From the NCBI RefSeq assembly GCF_051401765.1, contig NW_027480595.1, positions 310,001-374,000 of the forward strand: a DNA stretch of 64,000 nt. Reading direction: 5' to 3'. Positions 52,936-63,811 of this stretch are shown here, one piece after another. The notes beneath the pieces are model-generated. The model saw only the letters and a program-made list of their open reading frames with translations, was not told the DNA's origin and did no database searches. The DNA is from Calliopsis andreniformis (lineage: Eukaryota > Arthropoda > Insecta > Hymenoptera > Andrenidae). Position 1 is the stretch's first letter. Each line of letters starts with the position of its first letter. The translations under genes and the position numbers were made by a program.

Positions 52936-54472
52936 TTCCGGATTGAGGATTCAGAATTGAAATTTGAGGACTGAGCATTGAGGATTGAAGATTGAGTATT
53001 GAGGATTGAAGATTGAGAATTGCGGATTGAGGATTGAGGATTGAGGATGAGGGCTGAGGGTTGAGGATTGAGGTTTGAGTACCGAGGACTGAGGATTGAG
53101 GATTGAGAATTGAGGATTGAGGATTGAGGGTTGAAGACTGAGGATTGGGTATTGAGGATTGAAGAATGAGGATTGAGGATTGAGGATTGAGTATTGAGGA
53201 TTGAAGATTGACGATCGAGTAATGAGAATTGAGGATTGAGTATTGAGGATTGAGGATTGAAGATTGAGTATTGAGGATTGAAGGTTGAGGATTGTAGATT
53301 GAGGATTGAGGATTGAGGATTGAAAATTGAGGATTGGGGACTGAATGTTGAGGGTTGAATGATGAGAATTGATGTTTGTGGATAGAGATTTGAAGATTGC
53401 AGGTTGAGTATTGAGTATTGAAAACTGTGAAATCATGGTATTCTATTGAGGATTGAGGATGGACCACTGACTGTTGAGGACTGAGGGCTGCAGATTGAGG
53501 ATTCAGGATTGAGGATTCAGGATTGAGGTTTGAGGACAGAGGATTGAGGATTGAGGATTGAGGATTGAGGATTGAGGATTGAGGATTGAGGATTGAGGAT
53601 TGAAGACTGAGGATCGCGTATTGATGATTGAACATTGGGGATTGAGGATTGAGGATTGAGGATTGAGGATTGAGGATTGAAGGTTGAATATTGATGATTG
53701 AAGATTGAGGATTGAGGATTGAAGGTCGTGGATTGAGGACGAGGACTAAGGGTTGAGCATTGATACTTGAGGCCTGAGGATTGAGGATTGAGGATTGCGA
53801 ATTGAGGATTGAGGATTTAAGATTGAGGATTGGGTATTGAGGATTGAAGATTGAGCATTGAGGATTGAGGACAGAGGATTGAGGATTGAAGATTGAGTAT
53901 TGAGGATTGAAGATTGACGATTGAGGATTGAGGATTGATGTTTGAGGATAGAGGATTGAGGATTGAGGATTGAAGATTGAGTATTGAGGATTGAAGATTG
54001 AGGATTGAGGATTGAGGATTCAGGATTGAGGATTGAAGATTGAGTACTGAAGATTGAAGATTGAGGATTGAGGATTGAGGATTGAGGATTGAGGATTGAG
54101 GATTGAGGATTGAAGATTGAGTATTAGGGATTGAAGATTGAGGATTGAGGATTGAGGATTGAGGATTGAGGATTGAAGATTGAGTACTGAGGATTGAAGA
54201 TTAAGATTGAGGATTGAGGATTGAGGACTGAGGATTGAGGATTGAGGATTGAAGGTTCAGTATTGAGGATTGAAGATTGAGAATTGAGGATTGAGGATTG
54301 AACATTGAGGACTGAGTGTTGAGGGTTGAGTGATGAGAATTGATGTTTGTGGATAGAGATTTGAAGATTGCAGATTGAGTATTGAGTATTGAAAACTGTG
54401 AATTGAGTATATTCTATTGAGGATTGAGGATTGACAACTGATTGTTGAGGACTGAGGGCTGAAGATTGAGGG
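52936..54472 (+). repeat. HOR unit 7 (A-B, 1,537 bp, canonical)
   Basis: Colinear with units 5 and 6. The private variant GATGTTTGAGG near 53,937 recurs 2,585 bp downstream at 56,522, so the right half of this unit was included in the duplication that produced units 8 and 9. Confidence 0.92.
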
Positions 54473-57057
54473 TTCCGGATTGAGGATTCAGAATTGAAAT
54501 TTGAGGACTGAGCATTGAGGATTGAAGATTGAGTATTGAGGATTGAAGATTGAGAATTTAGGATTGAGGATTGAGGATTGAGGGTGAGGGCTGAGGGTTG
54601 AGGATTGAGGCTTGAGGACCGAGGACTGAGGATTGAGGATTGAGAATTGAGGATTGAGGATTGAGGGTTGAAGACTGAGGATTGGGTATTGAGGATTGAA
54701 GAATGAGGATTGAGGATTGAGGATTGAGGATTTAGGATTGAAGATTGAGTATTGAGGATTGAAGATTGACGATCGAGTATTGAGAATTGAGGATTGAGTA
54801 TTGAGGACTGAGGATTGAAGATTGAGTATTGAGGATTGAAGGTTGAGGATTGTGGATTGAGGATTGAGGATTGAGGATTGAAAATTGAGGGTTGGGGACT
54901 GAATGTTGAGGGTTGAATGATGAGAATTGATGTTTGTGGATAGAGATTTGAAGACTGCAGGTTGAGTATTGAGTATTGAAAACTGTGAAATCATGGTATT
55001 CTATTGAGGATTGAGGATGGACCACTGACTGTTGAGGACTGAGGGCTGAAGATTGAGGATTCAGGATTGAGGATTCAGGATTGAGGTTTGAGGACTGAGG
55101 ATTGAGGATTGAGGGTTGAGGATTGAGGATTGAGGATTGAGGATTGAAGACTGAGGATCGGGTATTGATGATTGAACATTGAGGATTGAGGATTGAGGAT
55201 TGAGGATTGAGGATTGAGGATTGAAGGTTGAATATTGATGAAAGAAGATTGAGGATTGAGGGTTGAAGGTCGTGGATTGAGGACGAGGACTGAGGGTTGA
55301 GTATTGATACTTGAGGCCTGAGGATTGAGGATTGAGGATTGCGAATCGAGGATTGAGGATTTAAGATTGAGGATTGGGTATTGAGGATTGAAGATTGAGC
55401 ATTGAGGATAGAGGACAGAGGATTGAGGATTGAAGATTGAGTATTGAGGATTGAAGATTGACGATTGAGGATTGAGGATTGAGGATTGAGGATAGAGGAT
55501 TGAGTATTGAGGATTGAAGATTGACGATTTAGGATTGAGGATTGAGGATTGAGGATAGAGGATTGAGTATTGAGGATTGAAGATTGAGTATTGAGGATTG
55601 AAGATTGAGGATTGAGGATTGAGGATTCAGGATTGAGGATTGAAGATTGAGTACTGAAGATTGAAGATTGAGGATTGAGGATTGAGGATTGAGGATTGAG
55701 GATTGAGGATTGAGGATTGAAGATTGAGTATTGGGGATTGAAGATTGAGGATTGAGGATTGAGGATTGAGGATTGAGTATTGAGGATTGAAGATTGACGA
55801 TCGAGTATTGAGAATTGAGGATTGAGTATTGAGGATTGAGGATTGAAGATTGAGTATTGAGGATTGAAGGTTGAGGATTGTGGATTGGGGATTGAGGATT
55901 GAGGATTGAAAATTGAGGATTGGGGACTGAATGTTGAGGGTTGAATGATGAGAATTGATGTTTGTGGATAGAGATTTGAAGATTGCAGGTTGAGTATTGA
56001 GTATTGAAAACTGTGAAATCATGGTATTCTATTGAGGATTGAGGATGGACCTCTGACTGTTGAGGACTGAGGGCTGAAGGTTGAGGATTCAGGATTGAGG
56101 ATTCAGGATTGAGGTTTGAGGACTGAGGATTGAGGATTGAGGATTGAGGATTGAGGATTGAGGATTGAGGATTGAGATTGAGGATTGAAGACTGAGGATC
56201 GCGTATTGATGATTGAACATTGGGGATTGAGGATTGAGGATTGAGGATTGAGGATTGAGGATTGAAGGTTGAATATTGATGAATGAAGATTGAGGATTGA
56301 GGATTGAAGGTCGTGGATTGAGGACGAGGACTAAGGGTTGAGCATTGATACTTGAGGCCTGAGGATTGAGGATTGAGGATTGCGAATTGAGGATTGAGGA
56401 TTTAAGATTGAGGATTGGGTATTGAGGATTGAAGATTGAGCATTGAGGATTGAGGACAGAGGATTGAGGATTGAAGATTGAGTATTGAGGATTGAAGATT
56501 GACGATTGAGGATTGAGGATTGATGTTTGAGGATAGAGGATTGAGGATTGAGGATTGAAGATTGAGTATTGAGGATTGAAGATTGAGGATTGAGGATTGA
56601 GGATTCAGGATTGAGGATTGAAGATTGAGTACTGAAGATTGAAGATTGAGGATTGAGGATTGAGGATTGAGGATTGAGGATTGAGGATTGAGGATTGAAG
56701 ATTGAGTATTAGGGATTGAAGATTGAGGATTGAGGATTGAGGATTGAGGATTGAGGATTGAAGATTGAGTACTGAGGATTGAAGATTAAGATTGAGGATT
56801 GAGGATTGAGGACTGAGGATTGAGGATTGAGGATTGAAGGTTCAGTATTGAGGATTGAAGATTGAGAATTGAGGATTGAGGATTGAACATTGAGGACTGA
56901 GTGTTGAGGGTTGAGTGATGAGAATTGATGTTTGTGGATAGAGATTTGAAGATTGCAGATTGAGTATTGAGTATTGAAAACTGTGAATTGAGTATATTCT
57001 ATTGAGGATTGAGGATTGACAACTGATTGTTGAGGACTGAGGGCTGAAGATTGAGGG
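54473..57057 (+). repeat. HOR unit 8, compound (A-B-B', 2,585 bp)
   Basis: Spacings are A-B 512, B-B' 1,028 and B'-A 1,045 bp. Its A-B-B' part matches unit 2 at offset 10,506. Its first part matches unit 9 at offset 2,585, including shared oddities such as GAATTTAGG and GAGGCTTGAGGACCG. Confidence 0.9.
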
Positions 57058-59419
57058 TTCCGGATTGAGGATTCAGAATTGAAATTTGAGGACTGAGCAT
57101 TGAGGATTGAAGATTGAGTATTGAGGATTGAAGATTGAGAATTTAGGATTGAGGATTGAGGATTGAGGGTGAGGGCTGAGGGTTGAGGATTGAGGCTTGA
57201 GGACCGAGGACTGAGGATTGAGGATTGAGAATTGAGGATTGAGGATTGAGGGTTGAAGACTGAGGATTGGGTATTGAGGATTGAAGAATGAGGATTGAGG
57301 ATTGAGGATTGAGGATTTAGGATTGAAGATTGAGTATTGAGGATTGAAGATTGACGATCGAGTATTGAGAATTGAGGATTGAGTATTGAGGACTGAGGAT
57401 TGAAGATTGAGTATTGAGGATTGAAGGTTGAGGATTGTGGATTGAGGATTGAGGATTGAGGATTGAAAATTGAGGGTTGGGGACTGAATGTTGAGGGTTG
57501 AATGATGAGAATTGATGTTTGTGGATAGAGATTTGAAGACTGCAGGTTGAGTATTGAGTATTGAAAACTGTGAAATCATGGTATTCTATTGAGGATTGAG
57601 GATGGACCACTGACTGTTGAGGACTGAGGGCTGAAGATTGAGGATTCAGGATTGAGGATTCAGGATTGAGGTTTGAGGACTGAGGATTGAGGATTGCGGG
57701 TTGAGGATTGAGGATTGAAGATTGAGGATTGAAGACTGAGGATCGGGTATTGATGATTGAACATTGAGGATTGAGGATTGAGGATTGAGGATTGAGGATT
57801 GAGGATTGAAGGTTGAATATTGATGAAAGAAGATTGAGGATTGAGGGTTGAAGGTCGTGGATTGAGGACGAGGACTGAGGGTTGAGTATTGATACTTGAG
57901 GCCTGAGGATTGAGGATTGAGGATTGAGGATTGCGAATCGAGGATTGAGGATTTAAGATTGAGGATTGGGTATTGAGGATTGAAGATTGAGCATTGAGGA
58001 TAGAGGACAGAGGATTGAGGATTGAAGATTGAGTATTGAGGATTGAAGATTGACGATTGAGGATTGAGGATTGAGGATTGAGGATAGAGGATTGAGTATT
58101 GAGGATTGAAGATTGACGATTTAGGATTGAGGATTGAGGATTGAGGATAGAGGATTGAGTATTGAGGATTGAAGATTGAGTATTGAGGATTGAAGATTGA
58201 GGATTGAGGATTGAGGATTCAGGATTGAGGATTGAAGATTGAGTACTGAAGATTGAAGATTGAGGATTGAGGATTGAGGATTGAGGATTGAGGATTGAGG
58301 ATTGAGGATTGAAGATTGAGTATTGGGGATTGAAGATTGAGGATTGAGGATTGAGGATTGAGGATTGAGTATTGAGGATTGAAGATTGACGATCGAGTAT
58401 TGAGAATTGAGGATTGAGTATTGAGGATTGAGGATTGAAGATTGAGTATTGAGGATTGAAGGTTGAGGATTGTGGATTGGGGATTGAGGATTGAGGATTG
58501 AAAATTGAGGATTGGGGACTGAATGTTGAGGGTTGAATGATGAGAATTGATGTTTGTGGATAGAGATTTGAAGATTGCAGGTTGAGTATTGAGTATTGAA
58601 AACTGTGAAATCATGGTATTCTATTGAGGATTGAGGATGGACCTCTGACTGTTGAGGACTGAGGGCTGAAGGTTGAGGATTCAGGATTGAGGATTCAGGA
58701 TTGAGGTTTGAGGACTGAGGATTGAGGATTGAGGATTGAGGATTGAGGATTGAGGATTGAGGATTGAGATTGAGGATTGAGGATTGGGTATTGAGGATTG
58801 AAGATTGAGCATTGAGGATTGAGGACAGAGGATTGAGGATTGAAGATTGAGTATTGAGGATTGAAGATTGACGATTGAGGATTGAGGATTGAGGATTGAG
58901 GATAGAGGATTGAGGATTGAGGATTGAAGATTGAGTATTGAGGATAGAAGATTGAGGATTGAGGATTGAGGATTCAGGATTGAGGATTGAAGATTGAGTA
59001 CTGAAGATTGAAGATTGAGGATTGAGGATTGAGGATTGAGGATTGAGGATTGAGGATTGAAGATTGAGTATTGGGGATTGAAGATTGAGGATTGAGGATT
59101 GAGGATTGAGGATTGAGGATTGAAGATTGAGTTCTGAGGATTGAAGATTAAGATTGAGGATTGAGGATTGAGGACTGAGGATTGAGGATTGAGGATTGAA
59201 GGTTCAGTATTGAGGATTGAAGATTGAGAATTGAGGATTGAGGATTGAACATTGAGGACTGAGTGTTGAGGGTTGAGTTATGAGAATTGATGTTTGTGGA
59301 TAGAGATTTGAAGATTGCAGATTGAGTATTGAGTATTGAAAACTGTGAATTGAGTATATTCTATTGAGGATTGAGGATTGACAACTGATTGTTGAGGACT
59401 GAAGGCTGAAGATTGAGTG
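57058..59419 (+). repeat. HOR unit 9, compound (A-B-B', 2,362 bp)
   Basis: Spacings are A-B 512, B-B' 1,035 and B'-A 815 bp. The left part follows unit 8; the right part, after B' at 58605, follows the end of unit 2. The unit is therefore a recombinant with a switch near its B' block. Confidence 0.89.
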
Positions 59420-60877
59420 TTCCGGATTGAGGATTCAGAATTGAAATTTGAGGACTGAGCATTGAGGATTGAAGATTGAGTTGAGGATTGAAGATTGAGA
59501 ATTGAAGATTGAGGATTGAGGATTGAGGATGAGGGCTGAGGGTTGAGGATTGAGGTTTGAGGACCGAGGACTGAGGATTGAGGATTGAGAATTGAGGATT
59601 GAGGATTGAGGGTTGAAGACTGAGGATTGGGTATTGAGGATTGAAGAATGAGGATTGAGGATTGAGGATTGAGGATTGAGGATTGAAGATTGAGTATTGA
59701 GGATTGAAGATTGACGATCGAGGATTGAGAATTGAGGATTGAGTATTGAGGATTGAGGATTGAAGATTGAGTATTGAGGATTGAAGGTTGAGGATTGTGG
59801 ATTGAGGATTGAGGATTCAGGATTGAAAATTGAGGGTTGGGGACTGAATGTTGAGGGTTGAATGATGAGAATTGATGTTTGTGGTTAGAGATTTGAAGAT
59901 TGCAGGTTGAGTATTGAGTATTGAAAACTGTGAAATCATGGTATTCTATTGAGGATTGAGGATGGACCACTGACTGTTGAGGACTGAGGGCTGAAGATTG
60001 AGGATTCAGGATTGAGGATTCAGGATTGAGGTTTGAGGACTGAGGATTGAGGATTGAGGATTGAGGATTGAGGATTGAGGATTGAAGGTTGAATATTGAT
60101 GAATGAAGATTGAGGATTGAGGGTTGAAGGTCGTGGATTGAGGACGAGGACTGAGGGTTGAGTATTGATACTTGAGGCCTGAGGATTGAGGATTGAGGAT
60201 TGCGAATTGAGGATTGAGGATTTAAGATTGAGGATTGGGTATTGAGGATTGAAGATTGAGCATTGAGGATTGAGGACAGAGGATTGAGGATTGAAGATTG
60301 AGTATTGAGGATTGAAGATTGACGATTGAGGATTGTGGATTGAGGATTGAGGATAGAGGATTGAGGATTGAGGATTGAAGATTGAGTATTGAGGATTGAA
60401 GATTGGGGATTGAGGATTGAGGATTCAGGATTGAGGATTGAAGATTGAGTACTGAAGATTGAAGATTGAGGATTGAGGATTGAGGATTGAGGATTGAGGC
60501 TTGAGGATTGAGGATTGAAGATTGAGTATTGGGGATTGAAGATTGAGGATTGAGGATTGAGGATTGAGGATTGAGGATTGAAGATTGAGTACTGAGGATT
60601 GAAGATTAAGATTGAGGATTGAGGATTGAGGACTGAGGATTGAGGATTGAGGATTGAAGGTTCAGTATTGAGGATTGAAGATTGAGAATTGAGGATTGAG
60701 GATTGAACATTGAGGACTGAGTGTTGAGGGTTGAGTGATGAGAATTGATGTTTGTGGATAGAGATTTGAAGATTGCAGATTGAGTATTGAGTATTGAAAA
60801 CTGTGAATTGAGTATATTCTATTGAGGATTGAGGATTGACAACTGATTGTTGAGGACTGAGGGCTGAAGATTGAGGG
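59420..60877 (+). repeat. HOR unit 10 (A-B, 1,458 bp), duplicate of unit 3
   Basis: The A-B spacing of 510 and B-A spacing of 948 match unit 3 exactly, at offset 12,553, with shared private variants. Differences are few, for example GAGGATTGTGG near 60,330 and GAGGCTTGAGG near 60,497. Confidence 0.9.
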
Positions 60878-62386
60878 TTCCGGATTGAGGATTCAGAATT
60901 GAAATTTGAGGACTGAGCATTGAGGATTGAAGATTGAGTATTGAGGATTGAAGATTGAGAATTGCGGATTGAGGATTGAGGATTGAGGATGAGGGCTGAG
61001 GGTTGAGGATTGAGGTTTGAGTACCGAGGACTGAGGATTGAGGATTGAGAATTGAGGATTGAGGATTGAGGGTTGAAGACTGAGGATTGGGTATTGAGGA
61101 TTGAAGAATGAGGATTGAGGATTGAGGATTGAGTATTGAGGATTGAAGATTGACGATCGAGTAATGAGAATTGAGGATTGAGTATTGAGGATTGAGGATT
61201 GAAGATTGAGTATTGAGGATTGAAGGTTGAGGATTGTAGATTGAGGATTGAGGATTGAGGATTGAAAATTGAGGATTGGGGACTGAATGTTGAGGGTTGA
61301 ATGATGAGAATTGATGTTTGTGGATAGAGATTTGAAGATTGCAGGTTGAGTATTGAGTATTGAAAACTGTGAAATCATGGTATTCTATTGAGGATTGAGG
61401 ATGGACCACTGACTGTTGAGGACTGAGGGCTGAAGATTGAGGATTCAGGATTGAGGATTCAGGATTGAGGTTTGAGGACAGAGGATTGAGGATTGAGGAT
61501 TGAGGATTGAGGATTGAGGATTGAGGATTGAAGACTGAGGATCGGGTATTGATGATTGAACATTGAGGATTGAGGATTGAGGATTGAGGATTGAGGATTG
61601 AGGATTGAATGTTGAATATTGATGAATGAAGTTTGAGGATTGAGGATTGAAGGTCGTGGATTGAGGACGAGGACTGAGGGTTGAGTATTGATACTTGAGG
61701 CCTGAGGATTGAGGATTGAGGATTGCGAATTGAGGATTGAGGATTTAAGATTGAGGATTGGGTATTGAGGATTGAAGATTGAGCATTGAGGATTGAGGAC
61801 AGAGGATTGAGGATTGAAGATTGAGTATTGAGGATTGAAGATTGACGATTGAGGATTGAGGATTGAGGATTGAGGATAGAGGATTGAGGATTGAGGATTC
61901 AAGATTGAGTATTGAGGTCTGAAGATTGAGGATTGAGGATTGAGGATTCAGGATTGAGGATTGAAGATTGAGTACTGAAGATTGAAGATTGAGGATTGAG
62001 GATTGAGGATTGAGGATTGAGGATTGAAGATTGAGTATTGGGGATTGAAGATTGAGGATTGAGGATTGAGTATTCAGGATTGAGGATTGAAGATTGAGTA
62101 CTGAGGATTGAAGATTAAGATTGAGGATTGAGGATTGAGGACTGAGGATTGAGGATTGAGGATCGAAGGTTCAGTATTGAGGATTGAAGATTGAGAATTG
62201 AGGATTGAGGATTGAACATTGAGGACTGAGTGTTGAGGGTTGAGTGATGAGAATTGATGTTTGTGGATAGAGATTTGAAGATTGCAGATTGAGTATTGAG
62301 TATTGAAAACTGTGAATTGAGTATATTCTATTGAGGATTGAGGATTGTCAACTGATTGTTGAGGACTGAGGGCTGAAGATTGAGGG
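60878..62386 (+). repeat. HOR unit 11 (A-B, 1,509 bp)
   Basis: A-B is 491 bp as in units 5 to 7; B-A is 1,018 bp, 28 bp (four heptamers) shorter. The loss lies in the plain heptamer runs, where slippage is expected. AGGTCGTGG lies at 61651. Confidence 0.89.
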
Positions 62387-63811
62387 TTCCGGATTGAGGA
62401 TTCAGAATTGAAATTTGAGGACTGAGCATTGAGGATTGAAGATTGAGTATTGAGGATTGATGATTGAGAATTGAGGATTGAGGATTGAGGATTGAGGATG
62501 AGGGCTGAGGGTTGAGGATTGAGGTTTGAGGACCGAGGACTGAGGATTGAGGATTGAGAATTGAGGATTGAGGATTGAGGGTTGAAGACTGAGGATTGGG
62601 TATTGAGGATTGAAGAATGAGGATTGAGGATTGAGGATTGAGTATTGAGGATTGAAGATTGACGATCGAGTAATGAGAATTGAGGATTGAGTATTGAGGA
62701 TTGAGGATTGAAGATTGAGTATTGAGGATTGAAGGTTGAGGATTGTGGATTGAGGATTGAGGATTGAGGATTGAAAATTGAGGATTGGGGACTGAATGTT
62801 GAGGGTTGAATGATGAGAATTGATGTTTGTGGATAGAGATTTGAAGATTGCAGGTTGAGTATTGAGTATTGAAAACTGTGAAATCATGGTATTCTATTGA
62901 GGATTGAGGATGGACCACTGACTGTTGAGGACCGAGGACTGAGGATTGAGGATTGGGAATTGAGGATTGAGGATTGAGGGTTGAGGATTGAGGATTGTGG
63001 ATTGAAGACTGAGAATCGGGTATTGATGATTGAACATTGAGGATTGAGGATTGAGGATTGAGGATTGAGGATTGAGGATTGAAGGTTGAATATTGATGAA
63101 TGAAGATTGAGGATTGAGGATTGAAGGTCGTGGATTGAGGACGAGGACTGAGGGTTGAGTATTGATACTTGAGGCCTGAGGATTGAGGATTAAGGATGGC
63201 GAATTGAGGATTGAGGATTTAAGATTGAGGATTGGGTATTGAGGATTGAAGATTGAGCGTTGAGGATTGAGGACAGAGGATTTAGGATTGAAGATTGAGT
63301 ATTGAGGATTGAAGATTGACGATTGAGGATTGAGGATTGATTATTGAGGATAGAGGATTGAGGATTGAGGATTGAAGATTGAGTATTGAGGATTGAAGAT
63401 TGAGGATTGAGGATTGAGGATTGAGGATTCAGGATTGAGGATTGAAGATTGAGTACTGAAGATTGAAGATTGTGTATTGAGGATTGAGGATTGAGGATTG
63501 AGGATTGAGGATTGAAGATTGAGTACTGAGGATTGAAGATTAAGATTGAGGATTGAGGATTGAGGGCTGAGGATTGAGGATTGAGGATTGAAGGTTCAGT
63601 ATTGAGGATTGAAGATTGAGAATAGAGGATTGAGGATTGAACATTGAGGACTGAGTGTTGAGGGTTGAGTGATGAGAATTGATGTTTGTGGATAGAGATT
63701 TGAAGATTGCAGATTGAGTATTGAGTATTGAAAACTGTGAATTGAGTATATTCTATTGAGGATTGAGGATTGACAACTGATTGTTGAGGACTGAGGGCTG
63801 AAGATTGAGGG
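62387..63811 (+). repeat. HOR unit 12 (A-B, 1,425 bp, with a junction)
   Basis: A-B is 491 bp but B-A is only 934 bp. Just right of B, near 62,925, the block breaks off: CTGTTGAGGAC is followed by CGAGGACTGAGG and a GAGAATT-like spacer that normally lies between A and B. The rest of the usual B block, including the CAGGATT pair, is missing. This is a deletion or conversion junction between two non-equivalent parts of the unit. Confidence 0.86.
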
